Assembly: GCA_029785235.1 (NCBI GenBank)
Contig: JAFMAA010000027.1
Coordinates: forward strand, 1-12,469
From: Nitrososphaerota archaeon
Lineage (GTDB): Archaea > Thermoproteota > Nitrososphaeria > Nitrososphaerales > UBA183
Direction of reading: 5' to 3'
Length of the DNA stretch: 12,469 nt
Shown: positions 1-7,575 of the stretch, piece after piece
How positions within the stretch are numbered: position 1 is the first letter of the stretch
Layout: every line of letters begins with the position of its first letter
Notes under the pieces: model-generated
The model's database searches: none
Told to the model about the DNA's origin: nothing
What the model saw: the letters and a program-made list of their open reading frames with translations, nothing else
Position numbers and translations under genes: made by a program

Positions 1-192
1 TGGCAAAACGGGAGACGAGGTTCGACGACGTCACCCTCCTCCCCCAAAGGGGCCGCGCGTTCCTTTCAACGAGAAGGGCTGGAATGACATAATCGCCTTC
101 CAGACTAGGGAACGCCCCTCACATCGGCCACGAGGGTGCCCAAAACGATGGCCCTGCGGGTCGCCACGCCGCGGAGGGGGCGCGGGCGCTCC

Positions 193-612
193 TCAGGGTC
201 GGTAGGTGCGCGGGTCCACCCGTGTTATCCCCGCCACCCTGTCATATACTTCGTCTGTTGAGAGTATCTTCCGCTCGTCGTCTTGGTTCAGGGCCGTGGC
301 GGCGTAGATGGCGTCGAAGAGGCCAGGCACCCTGAACGTCCTCATCACGGACTGGGCGGCGAGGATCACCTCTGACGTGAGGGGCATTATTGTGAGGCCC
401 CTGATGGAGGCCAGCTCGGCCTGCTTCGCCAGTATCGCTTCCTTCCCATAGCCCGCGTCCTCAAGGACATAGTAGAGCTCCAGGAGCGCTGCAGATGAGG
501 TCTTCATCGCCGTCTTGCCCTCTTCCATCTTCTTGAAGAGGGGGTCTGCCACCCCTTTCAGCCAGTCGCTCTTCTTTGAATGCGCGACCAGGATGTCAGA
601 CTCGATTATCAC
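193..612 (-). CDS. PIN-domain ribonuclease, VapC-like toxin
   Basis: A 139-residue PIN-domain protein, probably the RNA-cleaving toxin of a type II toxin-antitoxin pair. The PIN acidic residues are visible: D6 (ESDILVA), E45 (ALLELYY), D100 (LFDAIYAA) and D120 (LSTDEVYD), placed as expected for a Mg-dependent PIN nuclease. The frame is open to an ATG at 645, but I prefer the GTG at 612: it puts the first PIN strand at the N-terminus, is preceded by a purine-rich GAGG-type stretch about 10 bases upstream, and reduces the overlap with the antitoxin gene to 17 bases. That overlap implies coupled translation from the promoter upstream of the AbrB-type gene. The family and pairing are well supported; the RNA target is unknown. 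Some archaeal PIN proteins of this length act outside toxin-antitoxin systems. Confidence 0.85.
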   Translation of the reverse strand: MIIESDILVAHSKKSDWLKGVADPLFKKMEEGKTAMKTSSAALLELYYVLEDAGYGKEAILAKQAELASIRGLTIMPLTSEVILAAQSVMRTFRVPGLFDAIYAATALNQDDERKILSTDEVYDRVAGITRVDPRTYRP

Positions 613-838
613 GTTGCCGCCTCTTTTCCCGGGCTCTTGCTTCATCGGACAACCTCTTCTCCGCCTTCGCCTTGGCCGAGGCGCCGGAATCTTTGATGTC
701 GAACTCGAGCGGCACCTTCGGGATCGGGACCACCATGTACGACTCCCCCAGCGGGATAATGAGGGCCCTGTCTGCGTCCACCCTCATTTCCTTCGGGATG
801 GTGAAGCGCCCCCTTTCGTCGACCTCCACCACCGACAT
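596..838 (-). CDS. AbrB/MazE-type antitoxin (SpoVT-AbrB swapped-hairpin domain)
   Basis: An 80-residue protein beginning MSVVEVDERGRFTIPKEMR, the hallmark start of SpoVT/AbrB swapped-hairpin DNA-binding domains (about residues 1-45). After a PIPKVPLEFDIK segment follows a charged, probably helical tail rich in K, R and E (about 48-80), where antitoxins of this class usually bind the toxin. It lies directly upstream of, and overlaps, the PIN-domain gene. By analogy with other archaeal AbrB-PIN pairs it should neutralise the toxin and repress its own operon. The ATG at 838 is supported by a TATA-like box at 861-868, about 26 bases upstream, so the transcript is probably leaderless. Pairing and autoregulation are inferred from family behaviour. 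Confidence 0.88.
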   Translation of the reverse strand: MSVVEVDERGRFTIPKEMRVDADRALIIPLGESYMVVPIPKVPLEFDIKDSGASAKAKAEKRLSDEARAREKRRQRDNRV

Positions 839-860
839 GAGACTCAGAGAGGCTCAGCCC

Positions 861-868
861 GTATTTAT
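861..868 (-). promoter_or_regulatory. TATA box of the AbrB-PIN operon
   Basis: Read on the minus strand this is ATAAATAC, centred about 26.5 bases before the ATG at 838. That spacing puts the transcription start at or beside the start codon. The site stands out as A/T-rich in GC-rich surroundings. No start site has been measured. Confidence 0.7.
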
Positions 869-963
869 CAGTTGTGGGCAAGACTGAGAATCGACCCACT
901 AGGGATGCCTTTGCCCACATCCAGTCCACTCGTCGCCGGTCCGGTTGGGCCCCTAGCCGGCGT

Positions 964-1200
964 ATGGCTGGCGCCGGCCCCGGCATCGAGATGGTCCCCA
1001 TGAGGGAGTTCTACTACCGCAAGAGGTGCGAGGGGATAGCCAAGGAGAGCGTCTGCCCGCACACCGAGGGGGACCGCCTGACCTTCAGCGGCACTGCCCT
1101 GAGGAAGATGTTCCAGTCCGGCCAGGCTCCGCCCAGGGAGTCCATGCGCCCCGAGGTGGCGAAGGTCATCCTGGAGAGCAATAGCCCCTTCGTGGAATGA
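964..1200 (+). pseudogene. sat: ATP sulfurylase C-terminal remnant
   Basis: The last 70 or so codons resemble the C-terminus of archaeal/bacterial ATP sulfurylase, which makes adenylyl sulfate from ATP and sulfate. Recognisable pieces are GIEMVPMREFYY, CEGIAKESVCPH, FSGTALRKMFQSGQ and PPRESMRPEVAKVIL, matching the family's zinc-binding C-CPH, SGTxxRxxL and RPEV motifs in order. The first zinc cysteine, normally in a YCxxC setting, reads YRKRC, so one ligand is missing. The preceding RRMAGAG could be a worn GRDMAGVG motif, joined after loss of the intervening 40 or so residues. The catalytic nucleotide-binding domain is absent, so this cannot be an active enzyme. The frame is open back to 874, but that part shows no homology I can recognise. 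The stop codon is at 1198-1200. Confidence 0.75.
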
Positions 1201-1223
1201 AATCTCATGGCCAGCTTCATTCC
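1194..1223. repeat. 8-base perfect inverted repeat after the sat remnant
   Basis: GGAATGAA (1194-1201) and TTCATTCC (1216-1223) are perfectly complementary with a 14-base spacer, overlapping the stop codon of the sat remnant. It could form a hairpin in RNA ahead of hicB. There is no T-run after it, so I do not call it a terminator. Confidence 0.4.
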
Positions 1224-1288
1224 GCCCCTGTCATCATCGTCCGCCGCTGGCACGGGGCATAGATACCGGAGGGGCCCTTTATCGCGCA

Positions 1289-1498
1289 ATGGAACCAAGG
1301 AAGTATCATGTGTTCCTGGAACGACAGGGCCGGGAGGGGTACGTGGCGCTGGTCGCCGAGCTCCCTGGTTGTCTGAGCGAGGGCAGGACGGAAGACGACG
1401 CCCTGAAGAAGGTCAAGGACGCGATACAGCTCTACATGGAGGACGTGGAAGCCGGAGCCAGTTCCAAGAAGGCCCGCCTTGTCCAGGTCACCTTCTAG
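1289..1498 (+). CDS. hicB: HicB-type antitoxin
   Basis: A 69-residue intact protein with the HicB/UPF0150 fold signature: a first strand KYHVFLERQ, then GYVALVAELPGCLSEGRTEDDAL, and a helix KKVKDAIQLYMEDVE. HicB antitoxins bind and inhibit the HicA ribonuclease toxin. There is no added DNA-binding domain at the C-terminus, so this is the short form. Its partner follows immediately in the same frame after the TAG at 1496-1498, but is broken (see hicA). A weak A/T-rich stretch around 1258-1266 lies about 27 bases before the ATG and may be the TATA box; a GGAGG-like run at 1268-1274 is rather far for a ribosome binding site. With the toxin dead, the antitoxin may be a leftover or may act on a HicA elsewhere. 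Confidence 0.85.
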   Translation: MEPRKYHVFLERQGREGYVALVAELPGCLSEGRTEDDALKKVKDAIQLYMEDVEAGASSKKARLVQVTF

Positions 1499-1726
1499 TT
1501 GTAGACCCGTTCCAGAATCCTCGGCGTATCCTAGAGGAAAGTTCTCAAAGCGCAGAGCAGTGCCGGGTTCGTCCCAACCAGGCATTCACTCAGTCATATC
1601 CTGTTGCGTGGACCGGATGGGAGGAGAGTCACGCTCCCAAAGCACGACCCCGTCGGAAAGGGTCTTCTCATGGAGATCCTGGCCGAAGCTGGTCTAGACA
1701 GGGAGCGGTTTCTAGGGCTGCTCTAG
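1499..1726 (+). pseudogene. hicA: HicA toxin, broken by in-frame stop codons
   Basis: Directly after the hicB stop codon the same frame continues with a HicA-like protein that no ORF caller would report, because it contains TAG at 1502-1504 and again at 1532-1534. After the second stop the frame is open to TAG at 1724-1726. It reads RKVLKA, then SAGFVPTRHS, SHILLRGPDGRRVTLP, KHDPVGKGLLMEIL and AEAGLDRERFLGLL. These match HicA order: first helix, the GF(V)xxRQ strand, the SH region holding the catalytic histidine, the DGRRVT(V/L)P strands, and the C-terminal helix. The G of the usual GSHH is lost (reads SLSH). The hicB-hicA order and zero spacing fit a former operon. Synthesis of a full toxin seems impossible without stop suppression. 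I am confident in the identity and fairly confident it is inactive. Confidence 0.82.
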
Positions 1727-1779
1727 TGTCACTCTCACCAACGCCGTCTCGGCTCAGGCACCGCGTGGAGGGGCCGTGA

Positions 1780-2169
1780 AGCCTTGGCGGGAGATATAGC
1801 AGGCATCTGGTCGGACTCTGGGCGTCTTCGTTCCTCTTCGACAGGCTCCTGGACAGGCTCACGAACTTCAGCCGCCTCTACAAGCAGGGCCTCCATGGCG
1901 ACCTCAGGACCTGCGACCCGCCGATCACCGTCCCCGCCTGGATGGTGATGATGACCGGGAAGAAGCCGGGGAAGCTCGGCATCTACGGCTTCCGCCACCG
2001 CAAGCCGGGGGCATACAGCGACGGCTACATCGTGAACTCGACCCACGTGCACGCCGACACTGTCTGGGACGCGTTAGCGAAGAACGGCCTGAAGTCGATC
2101 GTCCTCGGGGTCCCGCCAGGCTACCCGCCCAGGCCCCATCGAGGGGGTCGCGGTCGAGCTACTGCATAA
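1780..2169 (+). pseudogene. Alkaline-phosphatase-superfamily phosphodiesterase, N-terminal remnant
   Basis: The frame from 1780 (after a stop) to 2169 encodes the N-terminal region of an archaeal type I phosphodiesterase/nucleotide pyrophosphatase-like protein. It includes LVGLW, the helix LLDRLTNFSRLYKQGLHG, DPPITVPAWMVMMTGKKPGK, LGIYGFRHRKPGAYSDGY, TVWDALAKNGLKSIVLG and VPPGYPPRP. In this superfamily the first metal-binding aspartate lies in a VxGLD motif; here that position reads W. The threonine of PITVPAW would be the nucleophile. Homology stops near 2136, and the remaining 400 or so residues of the family are absent. After 2136 another frame is briefly open (reading IEGVAVELLHK), so the end is probably a rearrangement junction. 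A 68-base piece of this same gene recurs at 10954-11021. Confidence 0.78.
1933..2000 (+). repeat. 68-base repeat, copy 1 (within the phosphodiesterase remnant)
   Basis: This stretch matches 10954-11021 at 65 of 68 bases with no gaps; the differences are an ACC/GCA codon (two bases) and one base in an AAG/AAC codon. It encodes PAWMVMMTGKKPGKLGIYGF and the following RHR. Copy 1 sits inside a longer run of phosphodiesterase homology on both sides, so it is the less truncated copy. Confidence 0.9.
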
Positions 2170-2256
2170 GCCAGCACAGAAGGAGGTGGGTGGTGCCATG
2201 GAGCGCGAGATGCACGAGCCCAGCACGGCCGGATGTTTCGGTTCCATGATTGAACG

Positions 2257-2262
2257 TTAAAA
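2257..2262 (+). promoter_or_regulatory. TATA-like box of the surface-protein gene
   Basis: TTAAAA, centred near 2260, predicts transcription starting near 2286, about 11 bases before the TTG start codon at 2297. It is the only clear A/T-rich box in the 130 bases before the gene. Confidence 0.5.
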
Positions 2263-2296
2263 GGCTTGGGATTCCGTTATTCGCGTCAATAGCAAG

Positions 2297-5200
2297 TTGA
2301 GGCGCTTTCAGACGCTGGCCAAGGCACTCGCCGCTTTGATTGTAATTGTCCTTCTAACGGGCCCGCCATTCATGGTGGCTCCTTCAGCACAGGGCGGGTC
2401 TCGCTCGTCGGACGCGTCAGCACTAGCTTACAAGCCCCCGTTTGAAATCAAATTGGGGAATGTCAGTACCAGTTTCCGTACTGTCGTGTACATACCTGTC
2501 TATCTGATCAACGGGTCTTCCTTCAGCAACCTCTCCCAAGTGTATTCCTATGACGGTTCAGTCCTAATGTTCGAAGGGGTGACAGACGACGTCGCTTCGC
2601 AAGCGGTGAGCTTTGAGCAAAGACAACTTGCGACTGACGTGGTCCAGATCAACGGTTCTGGAGATTTCGTCGCTCCCGACTACAACACGACACTGTTTTA
2701 CCTGGAGTTCCAGCCCCTGGTCCAGGCTCAGACAATCACCCAGGTTGTCGTAGACTCATCTCAAATCGGTTCTTCAATTGACCAGATACAGAGCGCATCC
2801 ACGGTGTTGCTGGCTTCAGGGTGGGAAAGCCTTGGCCCCTCGAATGTTAGCCCCGAAGCGACATACAATGCTTCAGAACAATTCGTATCGGGAACAATCC
2901 CAGCGATAGGCTTCAGCCCTGTCAATATGAGCATCATCTACGCCGCGTCCGGAAGGGGGGGACCAAGTAGCAGCCCGGGGGCAGTTTCCGACGTGAACGG
3001 CTACGGAGGGGTTTTCAGATCCACCGACGGGGGGAAGGATTGGGCGACGGAGGACGTCGGGTTGGGTTCCACTGAAGTAAACTCGATTGTGGTCTCCCCC
3101 ACCAACCCCGATGTCTTGGTGGTCGCGACGGGAGGGGTCACCAAAAGTATAGGAGGTGGAATCTACAAGTCCGTCAATGGTGGAACGACATGGCAGGAAA
3201 CGTATACCGTGGGAGGCAACCTTCTTGCCTATGTTTCCGGGGCTCTTTACGCGGCGGCATATAATGCCGTTCTTGTGTCGCACGACTTCGGAACGACCTG
3301 GACAGTGGTAAGCCGCTTCTCAGGTTTTGTAACCACCCTCGATGTGCAGGCCGCCGGGTCCACTATTTTCGTCGGTCTGTACCAACCTGGGTCGGTACAG
3401 ATACTTCGATCTGCTGACGGAGGGAAGAGTTACGTCGTGGTTGGCAGCTTCCCCGGCTATCAGACGGTAAGCCAGGTCCTGACCGACCCGTCGAACCAGT
3501 CGCAGATGTGGGCGTTGGTTCACCATGGGTATACGTCCTTCCCGAGCCTATTCAAGTCCGATGACGACGGTGTAACCTGGAACCCTGTCAACGACAGCGC
3601 AGTCGGCATTGAAGTCGCCGTATTTTCCAAGGCGGGGGTCACCGCAGGGATTTCAGAGGCTCCCCAATACATTACCTACGACCCGCTCAACGGCGACGTC
3701 ATGTACGTCGTCGGTCCGGGGTACGTGGACAGGTCAAACGATTCTGGGGCGATGTTCTCACCTTTGGTTTCGTCGGGACCGTATGCCGGGATGGTCGGTC
3801 ATGACAACAGGGTGTTGACCATCGACCCAGCTAATGGCAGCATCATGTACCTCGGCAGCGACCAAGGCTTGGCTGTAACCTACAACGCCGGGTATACGTG
3901 GACTCCGCTCAACAACAGGTCCGCGAGTCTCATCTACAGCGTGTCCTCGACCGGGAGCAGGATATTCACGACGGTGCAGGACTGGGGGCCCGAGGTTTCC
4001 AACGACTTCGGAAAGACATGGGTAAGCGCACTCCAAGGCCTGAGTGAGGAGGGGTCGACGGAGGTGGACCCCTACAATGACTCGGTCGTAATCGTCGCGC
4101 AGGGCTTCGGTGGCTTCAGGGTGTCCGACGACGGCGGCGCGTCTTTCTTTATGCCAGCTGGTAACTGGTCGCAGATTCATATCTTGGCTGACAATGCGAT
4201 GTCGGTCGCGTTCGCAAACAGGAGCATCTATCTGGCCACCACAAATGGGATTTACTGGAGCAACGACTGGGGCAAATCGTGGAATCTGCTGCCGAATTCG
4301 CCGCGGGGGGACATAGCAGTCACAACAGACCCAGTCGACCAGAACGTCCTCTACGCTTCGGTTTGGGGTGGCTATTCAAACACGCCCGGCCTCTTCCGTT
4401 CGACAGACGGAGGGAGTGCGTGGACTAGGATCAACACGTTGGTCTTCAACGCTCTCGCGGTCGACCCCTTGAATGATTCGATAGTTGCGGCCGTTTTATG
4501 GCCGCCGTCGCAAGACTATGGGCGGCTCATGCTGAGTACAGACGCCGGGCTTAATTTCACAGACCTTGGTTTCCACACTTCGGCTATATTCGCTGCGGCA
4601 CCTCTGGTCTTTTTCCACAAGGTCGCCGGTGCTGCATACTTGATCTACACTACGGACGATGGTCTCTACGTCTCAGGAGACCTGGGCCGAACGTGGCAGG
4701 ACCGGACGCTCAACTTGCCCACCAGGGTGATAACCGGCATATCATTTTTGCAGAACGGTTCTGCGCTCCTCTCCACCTATGGCGCAGGGGTATGGTATAA
4801 CCCGGAATTGTTCAGCCCAGGAACGCAGCAGAATGCCCCCCAGCTCACGGGCTACGTCCCGACCCATTCCACCTTGGTGGTAGATGGGAATGAGACGATC
4901 GCAGTTGGGGGGTACTTCCGTCTTCCTCTAAGACAAGGGCCGAACAACATCCTTGTATCAAGAAACGGGGTAGACTCCTACGCTGTGCTCAACGCGACAG
5001 CCGGCTCTGTCTATTTTGTCAACTTCGGTCTCAACACGACGACCCTGAACATCGTAGCCAGCGGGCTGGGAGGAGAATCTTACAACGTCGAAGTCGGACA
5101 GAACGGGTTCAAACTGGCAGGAAGTTCGACTCTTGAAATCCCCCAGGGGGTCGAGAGCTACGTCGTGGGCAACTCGTCGACGGATTACTCTTTGCTCGTC

Positions 5201-6760
5201 CCTTCGCCGCAGGAGGGGGAGATCAACGCAAGCTTCCTCCCGGTCACGCTCCGCATACAGTTCTCGCCAATGGTGGAAAGCCGCTACACGAACATCACCG
5301 GCTTGATACAGAATGGACCTTTCTGGACCGAGGCGCTGGCCCACAATGGTGACTATGAGCTGCTGGCAGGGGGCGGGTCATTTGGTCTGCTCAATCTGAA
5401 CACCGATGCGTTCGTACGAGGGCCTGGATGGAACGTGCTCGTGGACTCCGCGACTGCCTACAAGGACGGCTTTCTCCTCGGGGGACTGACCGGCGTCGGC
5501 GCGGAGATGTTCTTCTACAACCTGACTGATGGAGCGCTCTCCAACCTGACAAGCATCCTTCCGCCCAGGCTTCAGGATGCCTACCGCGGCAGCATCACTG
5601 CCCTTGACACCACGACGAACGGAAGCGCAGTAGTGATGGGCTCGGGCCAGGGAGTCTACTATATCGGGCTCTTGAAAGGGTTCGAGTTGAGCAATCTAAC
5701 CCAGCTCGTCCCGAACAGCTTCATAGGGTCCCCGACTTACGACGGGTACTATGGCGCCTATCTGGCCGGGTTCAACGAGGAGATCTTGGTGACGAATCCG
5801 AGCCGGATTGGCGTGCTCAATCTCACCTCAGGCACTTTCCAGGATTACTCGGAGACGGTACCGGAAGGCGTGCAGTCGCTGGCCCATAGCCCCTTAGCCC
5901 TTCCGACTTTCCAGAGCATAGCTTCCAGCGGCAGCGTCGCATTCCTGGGCGGGATAGACGGGCTGACAGGTGGCGGGTTCGAGGCTGTCTTCAGCCCGGC
6001 AAGCGGCATAACTGACGTTTCAAATCTGTTCCCAGCGGATGTAGCACTCTACACGATTTCCTGGAACGGCGTCGATTTTCTCGCCTCGGGCCAAAACCTG
6101 TCAAGCAACACCCCAGCACTGTTCGCCTACAACCCAGCATCTGGCGCGATAACCGAACTCGATAGGACAAGCCTTCGTAACTTCCAACTCGTTGATTCCA
6201 TCGATTCGCTGTCCGCCAACAGGCTCGTCTTGTCGGGGTACGAGATAACGGCGCCTCCTGGCGTGAACTACGTGATACTGAGTTCGAAGTATGCCATGTT
6301 CGACTTCAACTCGACGGGGCTGGTCGAGGGGAGCGTGGCTCCAAGTACAGCCAGTGTCACAGTCGACGGGGCCCCGGTGCCCACGGTCAACGGAAGTTTC
6401 TCCGTCCCAGAGTTCGCCGGATCATACAACGTGACATTTTCAGACCACGGCTTTTCTACCCGGTCATTCGAAGTAGCGGTTCCAGCATTCGCCGGGCTGC
6501 AACTCAACGTCCAACTGAACGCCATTTCAAGCACGACGACTTCCATTGCGGTGGCAAGCACGGCCACCAGTGCCGCTCCGGCCGAAACCACCTCGACCCA
6601 AACCTCTCTGACGGGCTCGTCGTCCGGCGGCGGAGGCGGGGCAATCCCAGAATTCCCGCTGCAGGTTGTGGCGGTGGTCGTGTTCGTGACGGTCGTAGTG
6701 TCAGCGTACCTGCTGGCGAGGTCAAGATACTCCTCCCGTATGCGGCTCCAAGGGGTTTGA
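2297..6760 (+). CDS. Large secreted, membrane-anchored Asp-box propeller protein with IPEFP tail
   Basis: A 1487-residue predicted cell-surface protein. Residues 1-34 form a signal peptide (RR, hydrophobic core, PSAQG). Residues about 45-172 look like a cohesin-type beta-sandwich (VVYIPVYLING, YDGSVLMFEGV). Residues about 175-845 carry 13 Asp-box repeats of the S-x-D-x-G-x-x-W type, from FRSTDGGKDW (about 240) to YVSGDLGRTW (about 791), as in sortilin/BNR propellers. A beta domain around 855-980 precedes a second, motif-poor propeller-like region (about 1000-1330), a PEGA-like domain (about 1340-1415), and a Ser/Thr- and Gly-rich linker. IPEFP (1450-1454) then leads into a membrane helix and a basic tail, resembling PEF-CTERM surface-anchoring signals. 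N-glycosylation sequons are numerous. TTG is the start because it is the only usable codon before the signal peptide. The ligand is unknown; Asp-boxes alone do not imply sialidase activity. Confidence 0.88.
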   Translation: MRRFQTLAKALAALIVIVLLTGPPFMVAPSAQGGSRSSDASALAYKPPFEIKLGNVSTSFRTVVYIPVYLINGSSFSNLSQVYSYDGSVLMFEGVTDDVASQAVSFEQRQLATDVVQINGSGDFVAPDYNTTLFYLEFQPLVQAQTITQVVVDSSQIGSSIDQIQSASTVLLASGWESLGPSNVSPEATYNASEQFVSGTIPAIGFSPVNMSIIYAASGRGGPSSSPGAVSDVNGYGGVFRSTDGGKDWATEDVGLGSTEVNSIVVSPTNPDVLVVATGGVTKSIGGGIYKSVNGGTTWQETYTVGGNLLAYVSGALYAAAYNAVLVSHDFGTTWTVVSRFSGFVTTLDVQAAGSTIFVGLYQPGSVQILRSADGGKSYVVVGSFPGYQTVSQVLTDPSNQSQMWALVHHGYTSFPSLFKSDDDGVTWNPVNDSAVGIEVAVFSKAGVTAGISEAPQYITYDPLNGDVMYVVGPGYVDRSNDSGAMFSPLVSSGPYAGMVGHDNRVLTIDPANGSIMYLGSDQGLAVTYNAGYTWTPLNNRSASLIYSVSSTGSRIFTTVQDWGPEVSNDFGKTWVSALQGLSEEGSTEVDPYNDSVVIVAQGFGGFRVSDDGGASFFMPAGNWSQIHILADNAMSVAFANRSIYLATTNGIYWSNDWGKSWNLLPNSPRGDIAVTTDPVDQNVLYASVWGGYSNTPGLFRSTDGGSAWTRINTLVFNALAVDPLNDSIVAAVLWPPSQDYGRLMLSTDAGLNFTDLGFHTSAIFAAAPLVFFHKVAGAAYLIYTTDDGLYVSGDLGRTWQDRTLNLPTRVITGISFLQNGSALLSTYGAGVWYNPELFSPGTQQNAPQLTGYVPTHSTLVVDGNETIAVGGYFRLPLRQGPNNILVSRNGVDSYAVLNATAGSVYFVNFGLNTTTLNIVASGLGGESYNVEVGQNGFKLAGSSTLEIPQGVESYVVGNSSTDYSLLVPSPQEGEINASFLPVTLRIQFSPMVESRYTNITGLIQNGPFWTEALAHNGDYELLAGGGSFGLLNLNTDAFVRGPGWNVLVDSATAYKDGFLLGGLTGVGAEMFFYNLTDGALSNLTSILPPRLQDAYRGSITALDTTTNGSAVVMGSGQGVYYIGLLKGFELSNLTQLVPNSFIGSPTYDGYYGAYLAGFNEEILVTNPSRIGVLNLTSGTFQDYSETVPEGVQSLAHSPLALPTFQSIASSGSVAFLGGIDGLTGGGFEAVFSPASGITDVSNLFPADVALYTISWNGVDFLASGQNLSSNTPALFAYNPASGAITELDRTSLRNFQLVDSIDSLSANRLVLSGYEITAPPGVNYVILSSKYAMFDFNSTGLVEGSVAPSTASVTVDGAPVPTVNGSFSVPEFAGSYNVTFSDHGFSTRSFEVAVPAFAGLQLNVQLNAISSTTTSIAVASTATSAAPAETTSTQTSLTGSSSGGGGGAIPEFPLQVVAVVVFVTVVVSAYLLARSRYSSRMRLQGV

Positions 6761-6805
6761 AAGCCCGTGACACAGGCCCATCCGAGCCAGGGCCCGGGGT
6801 CGTAG

Positions 6806-7090
6806 GGCATCGGTCGCTACGGTCCCGTATGCGGTGGAAGACTAGAGCACCCAACTTGGAAGGTAAGCCGATGCAAAACGTGCGCCGTGGACTACGACAG
6901 GAACAGGCTCGCATCGCCGGCGATAGCCTGTCGTGGAAGACGGCTTTGCGGGCAACCGTTCCCCGCGAGTGCGAACGCCTCTTGGCCCCTTTGGAGGAGG
7001 GAATATCTGTCGAATGGCGATGTGCCTAACAGCGCCATGGCAGATAGGACTGAACAAGGAGTCGACGCTTCGAACAAGGTCATGTCCTAA
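6806..7090 (+). pseudogene. tnpB: TnpB (IS200/IS605 OrfB) C-terminal remnant
   Basis: After an in-frame TAG at 6803-6805 the frame reads YGPVCGGRLEHPTWKVSR, then CKTCAVDYDRNRLAS and AIACRGRRLCGQPFP. This is the C-terminal zinc ribbon and RuvC-III segment of a TnpB-type RNA-guided nuclease from an IS200/IS605-family element. The first zinc cysteine is gone (YGPVC for an expected CPxC), and the DRD motif before the Ala/Asn helix reads DRN. The frame runs to TAA at 7088-7090. The N-terminal part and most of the RuvC domain are missing, no Met fits, and the piece begins 46 bases after the surface-protein gene. It is a dead fragment. An IscB or other OrfB subtype is possible, but the spacing of cysteines fits TnpB best. 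Confidence 0.75.
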
Positions 7091-7099
7091 ATGGACATG
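7081..7099. repeat. Hairpin at the end of the tnpB remnant
   Basis: CATGTCC (7081-7087) and GGACATG (7093-7099) form a perfect 7-base stem around a 5-base loop that contains the tnpB stop codon. IS200/IS605 elements carry subterminal hairpins at their ends, so this may be the old right end. Its position supports that; the match to a known end is untested. Confidence 0.45.
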
Positions 7100-7166
7100 C
7101 TCTGGACAACGGCGAGGCACCCCGGGCTGCTGCGATGGAAACCCAGTGGTCGCTGCCGAGTATCGC

Positions 7167-7562
7167 CTACCACTCTTCTACCTCAAGCCCCGGCACCCTC
7201 CCGAAGTGCTTGACGTTCCGCGTCGCCAGCCTTTCCTTGTGCTGCAGCGCTATCGAAGCTATGATCATGTCAAAGTCGCCAATGGGTCCCTTCCGAAGCG
7301 CTTCTGCGCGTGCGAGTTCGCCATACCTCCTTGCGGCTCCGGCCCCGAACTCGAGCACGACCAGGCGGGCGACGAGCTCATCCACCCTCGAAAGTTCCCT
7401 CTCCGGTTCCCTCGCCCCGGCGGCGCCTGCGTACAGCTCGCACAGGTTCACGGGCGTCGTGGAGACCACCCCTCCCTTTTCCGCCTCGGCCTCCAGGGCC
7501 CCAACAGCGGCGCGGTCTTTCCTTATCAGCGCGATCAGGACAGACGTGTCGAGGCAGACCAA
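7167..7562 (-). CDS. vapC: VapC toxin, PIN-domain ribonuclease
   Basis: A 131-residue classical VapC. It opens VCLDTSVLIALI with D5, has E42 in NLCELY, D96 and D98 in GDFDMIIASIAL, and ends with LATRNVKHFGRVPGLEVEEW. VapC toxins are Mg-dependent ribonucleases that typically cleave tRNA or rRNA. The start is a TTG at 7562, 13 bases after the vapB stop codon. It is chosen because the first PIN strand begins at once and no better codon is present. The gene is co-transcribed with vapB from the promoter near 7835. The fourth acidic position falls at N116 (TRN), as in many VapCs. All expected motifs are intact, so the toxin is probably active. The target cannot be read from sequence. Confidence 0.92.
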   Translation of the reverse strand: MVCLDTSVLIALIRKDRAAVGALEAEAEKGGVVSTTPVNLCELYAGAAGAREPERELSRVDELVARLVVLEFGAGAARRYGELARAEALRKGPIGDFDMIIASIALQHKERLATRNVKHFGRVPGLEVEEW

Positions 7563-7575
7563 GGTCCGACCCTGG

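Noticed and set aside
1..92. A frame reading AKRETRFDDVTLLPQ at the left edge, vaguely like an IMP dehydrogenase N-terminus (FDDVLLLP).
   Set aside because: It ends after about 30 codons at TAA 90-92 and the similarity is too short to support; 1-192 holds no gene that I can defend.
1502..1534. The two TAG codons in hicA as pyrrolysine or another recoding.
   Set aside because: TAG also ends hicB and is used as a normal stop for hicA, vapB, amt and the ATPase; no recoding signal or pylT-type gene is visible, so plain decay is simpler.
6757..7029. A plus-strand frame reading MQNVRRGLRQEQARIAG as a gene.
   Set aside because: It is out of frame with the recognisable TnpB zinc-ribbon reading, which explains the same DNA better.
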